Shown: positions 52,001-57,910, counted from the stretch's first letter. The stretch is 64,000 nt of DNA from Crossaster papposus (GCA_037893245.1 JBAIAA010000809.1:496001-560000); one strand, 5' to 3'. The notes: generated from the sequence alone by a model not told the origin. Numbers and translations: made by a program.

Positions 52001-52884
52001 GCCGCCATACCAGCGTCGTGGCTCCCTTCAGCTCTGGCAGTTTCTGGTCACCCTTCTAGAGGATCCGGCTAATGGTGGATTCATCGCCTGGACTGGACGT
52101 GGACTGGAATTCAAGCTGATTGAACCAGAAGAGGTAACATCATCAGACTTATCTTTTTTTTCTTTCAGTTCCCACCCCTTCTCCCCTCGAAGCAAATTGG
52201 ACTGTGCTAAATGTGGCCATAAGCCCCACCTACCTTCGGCTTGTCTCAGTTTCTCACATCGGTAGAGTTTGACCGTGATACTGTGGTCAATTGACTAAAC
52301 AGCCGTATTCTGTAATCGGTTTGTGTTGGCTATTCGTTTTTATTGCTGAATATTTTCTTTTTCCCCTACTTTTTCCTTGAAATTCCTACTTTTTCCTATT
52401 TTTCCCTGCTTTTTCCTTGAAATTCCTACTATTTTCTACTTTTCCCTTTTGATGTATAAGTGATTTTTACTGATGAGTTATTGAGGTGTCTTAATAGGGC
52501 ATTGCTTTCTACTTAATACTTCTCTACTGCCAACAGGTGGCCAGGCGTTGGGGCATCCAGAAGAACCGACCGGCCATGAACTACGACAAACTCTCCCGCT
52601 CGCTGCGCTACTACTACGAGAAAGGCATCATGCAGAAGGTTGCTGGTGAGCGCTACGTTTACAAGTTTGTCTGCGACCCCGAGGCTCTCTTCATGATGGC
52701 GTTTCCCGACGGCTTGCGTGCTTCGCTGGCAACCACCTCGGACCGCAGCGTGCCGGCCAGCCAGCCGGTGAAAATCAAGGAGGAACCGGCCTACCAGATG
52801 CAGGAACACCAGGATATGTACGTCCCAGATATGGTCCCAGCCTGCCCCCCACTCCAACATCACATGGAGGGTTCCACTTATTAG
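9871..52884 (+). CDS. ETV1/4/5: PEA3-subfamily ETS transcription factor, seven coding exons (5' end missing)
   Basis: The joined exons encode 466 residues plus a stop (numbered here from the first whole codon in the window). They carry the marks of the PEA3 subfamily: EQFVPDFQ at the end of the acidic domain, an [12 protein letters not shown]-type motif, two RQxSEP repeats, VKQEPRDF, a DDxxVPEK motif and the ETS domain at about residues 316-405. Exon phases match at all six junctions. Members are nuclear activators that bind GGAA sites and respond to FGF/RAS/ERK signalling (family knowledge). The vertebrate proteins are about 480-510 residues, so a few dozen N-terminal residues are probably missing. 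Introns are 23.1, 0.9, 10.0, 3.4, 3.8 and 0.4 kb. The middle region (residues 20-185) is rich in Ser, Ala and Pro and diverges from vertebrate copies. Vertebrates have three paralogues; this looks like the single pre-duplication orthologue, which the sequence alone cannot prove. Confidence 0.95.
10545..11013. mobile_element. Inverted-repeat element, ends GAGCAAGTTCGGGCGCG
   Basis: 469 bp with perfect terminal repeats of about 33 bp, GAGCAAGTTCGGGCGCGAAC to GGTTAACCAT-type sequence, and further internal TAGTTCGACTA pairs. No clear target duplication and no transposase. Confidence 0.85.
11716..11762. other. Perfect 22-bp inverted repeat with 3-nt loop
   Basis: AAAATGGCAAAGATATGACG plus CA, then CGT, then the exact complement: a 47-bp hairpin or cruciform with no mismatches. 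Confidence 0.95.
13125..13250. repeat. Dispersed repeat shared with 47669-47785
   Basis: The block beginning ATGAAGGGCTTTGG and ending GGGCGAGTATCACC is present at both places with indels. Here it precedes the TCCTACTTTTATCC minisatellite; there it lies next to the LINE relic. Confidence 0.75.
13385..14010. repeat. Minisatellite of AAAGTCCTACTTTTATCC units
   Basis: More than 20 variable units of about 19-32 bp built on AAGTCCTACTTTTATCCT with GATTTTGTCCTCC spacers. Long repetitive frames arise here but are not genes. Confidence 0.9.
14022..14263. mobile_element. MITE-B complete copy
   Basis: 242 bp with perfect ends TTAACCAGTTCGCGCCGG and CCGGCGCGAACTGGTTAA. TTAA lies at both ends. It is the best-preserved copy in the window. 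Confidence 0.92.
14284..14580. repeat. Dispersed repeat shared with 17283-17640
   Basis: The two copies share TTTGCTTT.{5}GTAATTTYCGAAAAT, the GACGC(T/C)GAC block, and AGTCTAGTTCCTTGACTTCC, followed by a RGTGTTTAAAA-like block. Confidence 0.7.
15680..15782. repeat. (CATC)n microsatellite
   Basis: About 25 CATC units with two early interruptions, then decayed CATT units. Both strands give His-Pro-Ser-Ile or Met-Asp-Gly-Trp repeats that are not proteins. Confidence 0.95.
16001..16566. mobile_element. Foldback element (second copy) containing MITE-A
   Basis: Same family as 9209-9492: TTCGAGTCCCTGCAAGTCC on the left; TTGTCAAAGCTCATTTGAAT and GGACTTGCAGGGACTTACAG on the right. The MITE-A at 16030-16422 divides it. 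Confidence 0.8.
16030..16422 (-). mobile_element. MITE-A full-length copy, reversed, inside the foldback
   Basis: 393 bp, GTATACACC subfamily, with the complete central hairpin CGCCGTCCGGCG at about 16236-16252. TTAA lies at both junctions. Confidence 0.93.
17014..17283 (-). mobile_element. MITE-A copy, reversed, internally deleted
   Basis: 270 bp with both ends, TTAAAGGTAATGTAGGATTC and CCTACCAGTACCTTTAA. The part with the central hairpin is missing. Confidence 0.88.
17283..17640. repeat. Dispersed repeat shared with 14284-14580
   Basis: Starts directly after the MITE-A end. Shares the AGTCTAGTTCCTTGACTTCC block, and has its own inverted pair CGATTGCCAGCTGGCAAT. Confidence 0.65.
17889..19048. 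repeat. Tandem duplication, about 525-bp period
   Basis: The segment from CAGCCCAAACAAGTTTTGAA through GCTTATTTGAGAC and TGGTTGAGAGCCTGTC to GGATGATAAAGACA occurs twice in direct order (from 17889 and from 18414). The copies are over 90% identical by eye in the first 340 bp. The second copy holds about 110 bp of additional sequence. Confidence 0.9.
19270..19390. repeat. Dispersed repeat shared with 44757-44875
   Basis: Both copies read GAGCTGGA..TTCCATTAT.TAGCT or close to it, then a GTGTTTxxxA block and GAA..TGTTCAACAAAATxGTTG-like sequence. Confidence 0.6.
19528..19614 (+). mobile_element. MITE-A fragment (B end)
   Basis: Only the last 85 bp survive, from CACGATTGTAAAAC to ATTCTACCTTTAA, with a shortened interior. 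Confidence 0.75.
19815..20204 (+). mobile_element. MITE-A full-length copy
   Basis: 390 bp, GTATACACC subfamily, with the intact hairpin CGCGATCGCCGTCCGGCGAT at about 19983. The far end has two changes (GTACACTACATTTAA). Confidence 0.92.
22897..23029 (-). mobile_element. MITE-A fragment (A end)
   Basis: It begins at GGTATCTAGCGCAATCATTT and runs to GGTGTATCCTACCTTTAA. Confidence 0.82.
23833..24352. mobile_element. TTAA element, ends TTAAAGGGACAAATATACC
   Basis: 520 bp with imperfect inverted ends: TTAAAGGGACAAATATACCA on the left and GGTGTATATTAACCCTTTAA on the right. Resembles MITE-A only at the extreme ends. Related to the element at 55553. Confidence 0.75.
24408..24690 (+). mobile_element. 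tRNA-derived SINE, nearly complete
   Basis: The head folds like a tRNA: GTGTCG pairs with CGACAC, box A lies at about GTGGTCGGGCGG, and box B is GGTTCGAGTCC. The body has CTTCGGATGGGACGTTAAGC and a GGGGTTCGCCCCGGTGTTCC block of the kind found in widespread animal SINE core domains. The tail ends TGGCGCTTTACAAATG with a short ATCATTATCATC repeat. Confidence 0.85.
24921..25146. mobile_element. Foldback element, ends GGGGCCAATTTTATGAAGC
   Basis: Inverted ends GGGGCCAATTTTATGAAGCT and AGCTTCATGAAATTGTCCCC, each followed by GCTAAGCA-like motifs. Same family as 63366-63604. Confidence 0.8.
25708..26094 (+). mobile_element. MITE-A full-length copy
   Basis: 387 bp, GGATACACC subfamily (TTAAAGGTAGGCTATACC here), with the central hairpin CGATCGCCGGACGGCGATC at about 25875. 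Confidence 0.9.
26385..26816. mobile_element. GTGACC-family element
   Basis: 432 bp, ends GTGACTCGCTCCATCG and GATGGAGCGGGTCAC, flanked by ATTT and ATGT. Close relative of 28352-28797. Confidence 0.88.
27388..27553. mobile_element. MITE-B copy, truncated at both ends
   Basis: Core from GCATCACCGGGCCGACG to GAATCTGGGGAAAA. The TTAACCAGTT ends are gone. Confidence 0.78.
28352..28797. mobile_element. GTGACC-family element with exact ATTT duplication
   Basis: 446 bp. GTGACCCGCTCCATCG and TGGAGCGGGTCAC ends, flanked on each side by ATTT (28348 and 28798). Confidence 0.92.
29050..29402 (+). mobile_element. MITE-A copy
   Basis: 353 bp. TTAAAGTTAGTATACATC to GTATACTACCTTTAA; the central hairpin is deleted. 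Confidence 0.92.
29881..30275. mobile_element. TTAA element, ends GATCGTATACGTTTGGTAATT
   Basis: 395 bp. Left end TTAAAACGATCGTATACG, right end CGTATACGATCCCTTTAA, with TTTGGTAATT inside both. Non-coding. Confidence 0.85.
30672..31042 (-). mobile_element. MITE-A full-length copy, reversed, mosaic
   Basis: 371 bp. The half near 30672 has GTATACACC-subfamily diagnostic bases; the half near 31042 has several of the other subfamily (CTAGAATCATTATTTAC). Confidence 0.92.
32300..32799 (+). promoter_or_regulatory. Candidate internal promoter and alternative first exon of ETV1/4/5
   Basis: An ATG at 32775 opens MYDARLAI and reaches a good donor, G|GTGAGT, at 32799/32800. It leaves one base, exactly the phase needed to join the exon at 33028, and would give [19 protein letters not shown]. 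An in-frame TAA at 32766-32768 makes this ATG the first in its frame. The 450 bp upstream are free of recognisable transposons and contain an octamer motif (ATGCAAAT). A protein from this start would lack the acidic domain but keep the DNA-binding domain. The phase match alone has a one-in-three chance of being accidental. There is no transcript evidence. Confidence 0.4.
33028..33523 (+). CDS. ETV1/4/5: ETV1/4/5 exon: central linker with SUMO and MAPK-type motifs
   Basis: This 496-bp exon follows the acceptor TTCTTATAG and ends AG|GTAACC, encoding residues 20-184 with split codons at both ends. It opens [13 protein letters not shown], which aligns with the IKKEP(H/Q)SP segment of vertebrate PEA3 proteins. 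It carries two psi-K-x-E SUMO consensus sites (K27 in IKAE, K146 in VKQE) and Ser/Thr-Pro sites (EPKSP, HSSP). The rest is a Ser/Ala/Pro-rich, probably disordered segment with a Ser run near residue 130. The coding GC content is far above that of the surrounding intron. Long open frames on the other strand and in the other frames here are only by-products of this GC-rich composition. Confidence 0.95.
33718..34331 (+). mobile_element. tRNA-derived SINE split by a GTGACC element
   Basis: The head carries TTGGCGCAGCGG (box A-like) and GGTTCGAATCC (perfect box B). Beyond the 33796-34200 insertion, the body continues GTGGATTGGGTTTTCAGTCC to TGGCGCTATAAATAAATA, a typical SINE tail. It lies 0.2 kb after the exon at 33028-33523. 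Confidence 0.82.
33796..34200. mobile_element. GTGACC-family element with exact ATAT duplication
   Basis: 405 bp, ends GTGACCTGCTCC and GGAACGGGTCAC, flanked by ATAT at 33792-33795 and 34201-34204. The interior differs from the other copies, so it is another subfamily. Confidence 0.87.
34424..34611 (+). CDS. ETV1/4/5: ETV1/4/5 exon: paired RQxSEP phosphorylation motifs and VKQEP
   Basis: The exon is 188 bp, entering after CTCCCAAG and leaving at GCTG|GTAGGT. It completes a split Arg (R185) and encodes residues 186-247, beginning [10 protein letters not shown], then [10 protein letters not shown], and near the end [11 protein letters not shown]. The two RQxSEP motifs correspond to the RRQLSEP and QRQMSEP sites of vertebrate ETV1, whose serines are phosphorylated by RSK/MSK-type kinases (family knowledge). 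K238 in VKQE is a SUMO consensus lysine. A run of 24 C lies 60 bp upstream of the acceptor, which is unusual for the region before a splice site. Confidence 0.95.
34830..35197 (+). mobile_element. MITE-A full-length copy, mosaic
   Basis: 368 bp. Ends are GTAGTATACACC type, while internal bases (GGTCAGTTAAACG, TCCACCCATTC, ATTACCAATGG) are of the other subfamily. One hairpin arm remains. Confidence 0.92.
36019..36672. mobile_element. Inverted-repeat element, ends TTCGCACTGGAC
   Basis: Terminal repeats of about 50 bp with gaps (GTTCGCACTGGACTTTTT, then GAGACGATGG) on both sides. Inside, a 140-bp segment (ACTGCGATTTCATGCTACAC...) is duplicated in tandem at 36258 and 36398. No transposase. Confidence 0.85.
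36928..37185 (+). mobile_element. MITE-A copy, internally deleted
   Basis: 258 bp. TTAAAGTTAGTATACACC to GTATCCTATCCTTAA. About 110 bp of the centre are absent. Confidence 0.88.
37514..37720 (-). mobile_element. MITE-A fragment, reversed
   Basis: TTAAAGGTAGGATACACC end present; the copy stops at the centre (CCATCGCCGTCC). Confidence 0.85.
37981..38388 (-). mobile_element. MITE-A copy, reversed, diverged
   Basis: TTAAAGGTAGGATCCACC to CTTGTATCTTACCTTA, with several small insertions. Confidence 0.85.
39749..39973. mobile_element. MITE-B copy abutted by MITE-A
   Basis: Starts TTAACCAGTTCACGCCGG; its last 20 bp are replaced by the MITE-A that begins at 39974, so the junction is at a TTAA. Confidence 0.85.
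39974..40378 (-). mobile_element. MITE-A copy, reversed, with a 35-G expansion
   Basis: TTAAAGGTAGGATATACC end; the GGGGG normally present in the GATTTGGGGGTTGTATT block has become about 35 G (40030-40064). The far end stops at CATCCTACC. Confidence 0.88.
41579..41952 (+). mobile_element. MITE-A full-length copy
   Basis: 374 bp, GGATACACC subfamily; ends TTAAAGGTAGGATACACC and GGTGTATCCTACCTTTTAA. Confidence 0.92.
41981..42115 (-). mobile_element. SINE 3' fragment, minus strand
   Basis: The TAATAATAATAAA end, AGCGCTTTATACCC and AAAGCGCTTTAAAATTATTC match the tail of the SINE at 8457-8620. The tRNA head is missing. Confidence 0.65.
42471..43299. mobile_element. Mariner-like element with about 200-bp inverted repeats
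   Basis: Arms 42471-42682 and 43109-43299 are inverted copies (CAGGGTGTCTxTAAA, then ATTCATATTATTGCAAAACT and ACTGAATATTTCAGAAAA). TA lies at both ends. CAGGGTGTC ends with TA targets are frequent in mariner-like elements. No transposase; the loop contains a MITE-B. Confidence 0.85.
42869..43084. mobile_element. MITE-B copy in the loop of the mariner-like element
   Basis: AACCAGTTTGCGTCGGGATT, ACCGAGCCGACG and TTCCGGCCTTGCTCG blocks. Both TTAA ends are eroded. Confidence 0.82.
44026..44302. mobile_element. Foldback element, ends AACTCGAACCCA
   Basis: Inverted arms of about 45 bp made of CCAACTCGGACCCA repeats: left 44026-44075, right 44264-44302. The loop is anonymous. Confidence 0.78.
44637..44705 (+). 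CDS. ETV1/4/5: ETV1/4/5 exon: short linker exon (EVPNSCCM...)
   Basis: The exon is 69 bp between GTTTTTCAG and the donor GTAAGT, phase 1 in and phase 1 out, encoding residues 248-270. The translation [20 protein letters not shown] aligns loosely with the SEVPSCHSIYMRQEGF segment that follows KQEPRDFAYD in vertebrate ETV1. Two cysteines replace the single conserved one. Similarity is modest, but position, length and phase all agree with the family. No domain is known for this stretch. Confidence 0.88.
44757..44875. repeat. Dispersed repeat shared with 19270-19390
   Basis: Starts 52 bp after the 44637-44705 exon; CGAGCTGGACATTCCATTAT and the following GTGTTTTGAAAA block mirror the other copy. 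Confidence 0.6.
45619..45998. mobile_element. Tandem pair of foldback elements, 213-bp period
   Basis: Two units (45619-45800 and 45831-45998), each bounded by TTGACCGGCAATCGTGG and its complement and joined by a TACAAACGCACA spacer. The long minus-strand reading frame across it merely translates the repeats. Confidence 0.85.
46900..47655 (-). pseudogene. Degraded LINE reverse transcriptase
   Basis: Read on the minus strand, the region encodes [11 protein letters not shown] around 47560-47600, containing the YxDD catalytic core of reverse transcriptases at 47576-47587. After frameshifts come an [16 protein letters not shown] segment, a [14 protein letters not shown] stretch and [20 protein letters not shown], all typical of the thumb end of non-LTR elements. 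Stops and frameshifts break it at least three times. Family within LINEs is not decidable. It lies antisense within an intron of the ETS gene. Confidence 0.8.
47669..47785. repeat. Dispersed repeat shared with 13125-13250
   Basis: AATGAAGGGCTTTGG, GCAACTGTACTTCC and CCAAATGAGGC blocks. Being next to the LINE relic, it may be part of that element (inference). Confidence 0.7.
48061..48135 (+). CDS. ETV1/4/5: ETV1/4/5 exon: VPEK degron-type motif
   Basis: The exon is 75 bp between TGTCTTGTAG and GTAAAC, phase 1 in and out, encoding residues 271-295. The core [16 protein letters not shown] matches PRQFYDDTCVVPEKFDG of vertebrate ETV1 in order and spacing. DDASVPE fits the acidic-xx-VP-acidic pattern used by the ubiquitin ligase adaptor COP1 to bind ETV1/4/5 (established for mammals; inferred here). 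Confidence 0.93.
49173..49600. mobile_element. GTGACC-family element, exact ATGT duplication
   Basis: 428 bp. GTGACCGGCTCTGC to GTGGAGTGGGTCAC, flanked by ATGT on both sides. It is the uninterrupted counterpart of 1770-2619. Confidence 0.9.
49925..51330. mobile_element. MITE-B copy split by a hAT-like insertion
   Basis: TTAACCAGTTCGTGCCG on the left, CCCGGCGCTAACTGGTTAA on the right, and recognisable MITE-B core in 51206-51320. The 50012-51199 insertion removed some internal sequence or joined a rearranged copy. Confidence 0.85.
50012..51199. mobile_element. hAT-like non-autonomous element, 1188 bp
   Basis: Terminal repeats CAGGGTTTCCCCTTA and TAAGGGAAACCCCTG; CAATAG duplicated at 50006-50011 and 51200-51205. 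CAGGG ends resemble hAT, but hAT normally duplicates 8 bp and only 6 match here. The GC-rich interior has open frames of up to 132 codons without recognisable domains. Confidence 0.78.
51967..52133 (+). CDS. ETV1/4/5: ETV1/4/5 exon: first half of ETS DNA-binding domain
   Basis: The exon is 167 bp between CATTTTGCAG and GAAGAG|GTAACA, ending in phase 0 after residue 351. It encodes the inhibitory flank [11 protein letters not shown] and the first half of the ETS winged helix-turn-helix, with [15 protein letters not shown] and EFKLIEPEE (helix 1 and the first beta strands). The REGP(T/P)YQRRG(S/A)LQLWQFL string is specific to the PEA3 subfamily. The phase-0 split after EPEE leaves the recognition helix to the next exon. 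Confidence 0.98.
52537..52884 (+). CDS. ETV1/4/5: ETV1/4/5 last exon: ETS recognition helix, C terminus, stop
   Basis: The last exon starts after TGCCAACAG with [20 protein letters not shown] and continues [20 protein letters not shown] and [12 protein letters not shown], completing the ETS domain. R372 and R375 in the recognition helix are the invariant base-contacting arginines. The tail has 63 residues and ends in TAG at 52882-52884. It contains KIKEEP (K432, an extra psi-K-x-E SUMO consensus absent at this place in vertebrate paralogues as I recall them) and [10 protein letters not shown]. The ordinary vertebrate EEDTVPLSHxDES tail is not obvious. GTG at 52537 is an internal Val codon, not a start. 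Confidence 0.98.
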   Translation: MARRWGIQKNRPAMNYDKLSRSLRYYYEKGIMQKVAGERYVYKFVCDPEALFMMAFPDGLRASLATTSDRSVPASQPVKIKEEPAYQMQEHQDMYVPDMVPACPPLQHHMEGSTY

Positions 52885-54710
52885 AGAAAAACAAAATCAG
52901 CTTAAACAAATCCTGGAAGTATGGACATTTGCGAGAGTGTGTGTCTGTGTTTGATTCATCAGTACCAACCTCGGAATTTGTTACCAACTCATTTGTGTCT
53001 GTGCATTTGGTTGTAATTTTGTGCTTTTTAATTTTTTTTTTATTGTGCATTTACGGTATCCTGTGGGGGAAAGGAGCAGTTTAAAAAAAGGTAGAATACA
53101 CCTAACTGACCTGTCTGAAGTTTTACAATCACGGCGTTGGGCAGTTGTTTTTGTCATTTTTTTCCCATAAAATTTAACTTTTCGGAACGATTATCTAGAG
53201 CATATCTACATGTAGAGCAAACATTTTGCTGGATGCTTAAAATCATTTTTTACTTTCAAACAAGTAAGATATTTTTTAATAATTCAGTAGTAAAATGTTT
53301 TGATACTTTTTGATATGACGCCGGGAAGTGAATATTGGCGCATACCCGCTAATCCATCCAGAATGTTGTAGAACACGGCCTGTGTGGCAACTGCATGCTC
53401 TGTCCAATGTGCAGTGCAGCTACTTGACAAAGGCTGCTGGGCAAGCATGCATATATTCTGCAACAAGGGGTTATAATGCACGCGTAATGGTTAAACAAAT
53501 TCAATAAACTATTTTTGAACACATGCTAGCATAAAATCTTAACCGTGTTTCTGTACTATTTTGTCGCATTTGATTTTTGTTTAATTGTTGTTTTTTATTA
53601 TTGTTGGTTTTTTTGGGGGGAAGGGGTTGTATAACTTGTGTTTCATTGTAGCAGTTAAAGTTTAATCAGTTAAAGATCAATCTTACAAAATAAAGTACAT
53701 AATATTTTGTACTTGTTTATATTTTGGATTACACTGTTGGCTGTTTTATAGCAGAAAGTGGGAAAAGTCAAAATTGGGACAATAATTTAGGGCTTTGTGG
53801 ATGAGAAAGGCAAATCTTTAACAACATGAGAATTTTACTTGATGATTAATTATTGCTTTAGAAAACATTGTTTGATGGCAGGTGATTCGCCATTTAAAAT
53901 TTCTCCTTATATTGGCCAATCAGAATGGTGAGCTTAGCTGGCAGGAATTGTTGACCATTGCCATTGGTCAATTTAGCTGTACATGTAACATTCAACATTT
54001 TAGTTAGAGATTTTTGTATGTCATAAACATTTTTTATTGAATGGTTTATTTACATGGTAAAGTACTAAATTATAAAAAGGTGGGACATTAATCTCTCGGA
54101 AAGAGTTGCTTGTTTGGTTTACAACAACAAAAGGAGCTAGCTTAAATAATTCAGGTTAATTTTTAGAGGATTTTTAACTAAATCATTTTTGAGAAATACA
54201 CTGTAAAAAATAAGATTGAAAAAAAGGTTTGTGTGGTTTAGTTTTTTTTCCTCCAACAAAGAAAAGAAAAGGTTAGATTTTAACATAGAGTACTAGTATA
54301 TTATCCAGGTGGCAGGGCACTGAGTACTTCTTTAAAGAATGAGTGTGGAAAAGGCATTGTGGCCCTGGAATGTGTATAAATAAAAATCATGTTTTTTGTA
54401 CAGAATCACTTAGAGACTTTTTTAAAATCTAAAATGGGTGATTTACTTTGGTTAGTTTTACATTCGGCTACGTTTACACAGACATGCCTGTAGAACAGGA
54501 AGTATACATACTGTATCTAAGAAAAAAAAGGTGTTTTTTCATGCTCACTGTAAAGTTAATGCCCCTTCTTTCTTCAATATATTTTTGTCACTGAAATTTT
54601 AAAAATACAAAGAATGTAGACTATAAAGAGAAAAAATAAACAACTAATTTTTTTATTATGAAAAGATTTAAAAAAGATATGAAAGATAAAAAAAAAAAAA
54701 AAAAAAAAAT
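52885..54710 (+). other. Probable 3' UTR of ETV1/4/5 with candidate poly(A) signals
   Basis: AT-rich sequence after the stop with no coding potential. AATAAA hexamers lie at 53503, 53689, 54379 and 54635; the last is followed by an A run of over 20 at about 54687-54710. A further AATAAA lies at 58158. A decayed MITE-A copy occupies about 53088-53307. Which signal is used cannot be decided from sequence. Confidence 0.45.
53088..53307 (-). mobile_element. MITE-A relic in the 3' UTR region
   Basis: AAGGTAGAATACACC, then the ACTGACCTGTC block and, near the other end, CTTTCAAACAAGTAAGATAT. The rest is deleted. It is the oldest-looking copy. Confidence 0.8.
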
Positions 54711-55552
54711 CAGAGACACCTAGTTTGAAGGTAAAAGTGTGTTATTAACTTGTATATTAAAGATATTTTCAAGTACAAGTGTTATACGATATGAACAAGG
54801 TACCGGTATGTGAACCTGTGTTTTTCGGTTTTAAGAAGTTAATGTATGCTCAGCGCGCCAGTTTTCCCTTGTACTGTGTGTTGTGCATTGTCTCTGTACA
54901 AAGGCAGCTTCCCAGTAATGTGTTGAGACAGTGTTTGAAATTGTTGACTGGTTCTACAAATCCCCAGGAAAGCTTGATGACCCGATATATTGGTCTTCTC
55001 TGAATGAAAATTAAAATTTTACAGTATTTTAAAAAATCTGGCATGTGCTAGTAAAAAGTACATGTGCTAGTATCTTCCACGTGATTAAAAAAAAAATGTA
55101 AATTTGATAGGTTGGTGGCATTTAAAGAAGAAATAGAACCATGTTTTGTGAAAGAGGCGGCACCTCGAAGTAGCCATCTTTGTTCATGTTTCAATAAGGG
55201 TTAATAGCATAATGTACTTGCATTCCATTCAAGGAACTAATATACATGTAAGCCACCATTACCATTACCTGTGAAACGTTGCCATTGTAGGCCTAACACA
55301 TTGAAATTATCTACCTGCAGATGGTACCTTCTGTGTAGTAAAAAAAAATGTCCATATTAATCAGTAAAAAAAAGTTTTGTCCAGCTGTGATGATGTCACA
55401 TGATCAATTATGCGCATTTGCAGATCAGTTTGTGGTGTAAAATAGTGGCAAATATTTGCAAATTATCCCCAGGCGAAACAAATATTGTATTAATGTGTTG
55501 CATTTACCCAAGTCTCCCAGAGGAATAATATAAATAAAAATGGTAGTGATGT

Positions 55553-56029
55553 TTAAAGGGAATATACAACATTTGCAAACATCAAGAAAATAATGACCTA
55601 ATTATCACAACATACTTCACTGGACTGTTTAGGGAATGACAGTCTGAAGCATCATGAAAAATCATGGTGTCTTATGGTGTGCCGACATTTTAAAGTAAAG
55701 TGGTTTTTTTTTTCAATTTTAAAGAAATACTGCCCCAAATTTTTCATCTTTAGTTATTCCGCATTTTCTTTGCAATTGATTACACACCTGTGAAGGGGTA
55801 CAACTGATTCTCTGACCTGACAATTCCCCGATGTCTAGTTGCTCAGTTTCATCTCAAGTGGTGTCAGGGCACCTGACTACAAGAACATGCAGGTTTTCTT
55901 GATTTTTTTTCCCCAGCATCCCGGAACCCCAAACGTCAAACATGTCAATGTAACAATAAGATACTAACCCTCAAAATCCATTCATTTCTGAAAATTACAG
56001 CAAAAGCAAATGATGTACATTCCCTTTGA
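55553..56029. mobile_element. TTAA element, ends TTAAAGGGAATATACAACA
   Basis: About 477 bp; the right end TGATGTACATTCCCTTTGA is the imperfect complement of the left one. Related to 23833-24352 by its ends. Confidence 0.7.
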
Positions 56030-57654
56030 CATCTCAAATGTACGACACACATTTGAATTTGGAAGAAAGATTATTAAAATGCTATATTGAAATATTTTTC
56101 AGCTGTTTGTGTATTAATGATGATAGGGAATTCCACACAAATCATGTTTTATAAAAGTGTGGTCCAAAATTTTAAGAAGTCCATTTAAATTTGAAAAACG
56201 AAATGTGCATTTGCATCCAGGAACACTTTCATTTGTAAATAATGCCAAGGTTAAAAAGGCATCATTGCTCTATACTAGCATCAAATAAGTGTTTCCTGCA
56301 ATGCGTTTTTTGTTTCTGAGAAAAATGGTCAATTGTTTTAAAATACATGCACATTTCAAGTGTTGTAAAAGGAAAGAAAATCCCTCAAAGGAACTGCTTA
56401 CTGTACTATTTTATGATGTTTTAATCTTTGAATCGATGGACACTGAACGCTTGGTGACAATACTTGCCTCACTCCAGAACTATTCACGGTTAGGTTTGGT
56501 AATGTTGAGCCCTTCACACTTTCTGGTGTCATAATCATGAAACCTTACGAACTAGTTGACAACTATAAAATTGTAATTCATGAAACCTTACTAAGAAACT
56601 TGCCGACTAGTTACATACTAGGAGTGGGAATGTATGAAATGTGATACCAAAGTGTAACGGATGTATTTAGATAATCCACGTCTAGCACTTGCGTGGATTA
56701 GCATAGCTTTACGAAGTTGGAAGTCACTAAAACTAACAAGTGTAGCAGTTCTTGTTGTATTTTTCTAGGCACTTATGTATCCTTACCCGGTTTTCCCTTC
56801 AACCTTGTTCTATAATCCATAAGAAAATTTGTCGAAGACAAATGTTAGCGATAGTCGAATTTGAACCACAGACCTTTCTGATCCATAGCTCTCATCTCTA
56901 TCAACTATGCTAATGGCGAGTTGGTTGAGGAAGCCGTTCTTTATAATTCTTTATAGTTCTTTATTGTATAATGAGTTGCAATTGCCCTTTCTCATGAAAA
57001 TACATTCACGCACACCCTGGCCCGGAAAAATAAAGACAAAAAAACGGCTACAGCGGTTAGTATTAAGTGTTTTCCGACGAAGTTATACCAATTCTGTGAT
57101 TCTTCTAGCCACGTTGTCACATCGGTGGTCAGTGATACAATGATTTAGTTGCCAATAATTAAGTTACCCTGGATCAACTCTAACTTTAGTAAGAATCTTA
57201 GAATGTAACTAACGCTAGTAATGTGTCTTGAGGCTTAGTAAGCAACTACGGGCCTTTTTAGTAACCAACTAGGCTTTGTAAAGTTTCATGAATATGGTCT
57301 CTGGTGTTTAACGATGGTTTAATTCTTCAAATGTTATTTTGTTTGGCAGATTTAAAATCAAAATGTACCAACTCTTGACAACAAAATAGCCCTGTGTACA
57401 GATGACGTCACCCAATGTTTACAGAATGACCTTGCATATTTTTTTAGTGGTGGTCACCGTTTCACGCTCGCTATACTTTTACGTGCAAAATGCCGACATA
57501 CGGTAAGTTTTAGACCAAAAGACGGGCCAAATAAAATGTGCAGGGATTTTTTTCTCTGGCGCCGCAGTCAACCAAATTCACGTGGAACGTGCTGGTCAGT
57601 GTACGTAAAATGTGTATATGAGCTGCAGCGGTGACTCCCACATTGTATACACGT

Positions 57655-57910
57655 CATCAGTGGGCCAAGAGGCTTGTGAATCATGATCAGAGGGTCGGGG
57701 TTCGAATCCAGCTGCTGGCCATATGCCTTTGGGCAATTCACTTCACCCCACTTGCCTCTCTCCACTCAGAAGTATAAATGGGTACCGGCATTAGCTGGGG
57801 AGTAACCTGCGAAGGACTAGCCTCCCATCCAGAAGGAATATAAATATTCTCAGTCGACTCATGCTAAAAATTGAGAAAACGGGAGTTAAACATCGCCCTC
57901 ATGAGCCACA
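57655..57910 (+). mobile_element. tRNA-derived SINE
   Basis: AGTGGGCCAAGAGGCT (box A region), then GGGGTTCGAATCC (box B), followed by TTTGGGCAATTCACTTCACC, a common post-tRNA SINE motif. The 3' part ends near GGGAGTTAAACATCGCCC. Confidence 0.72.
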
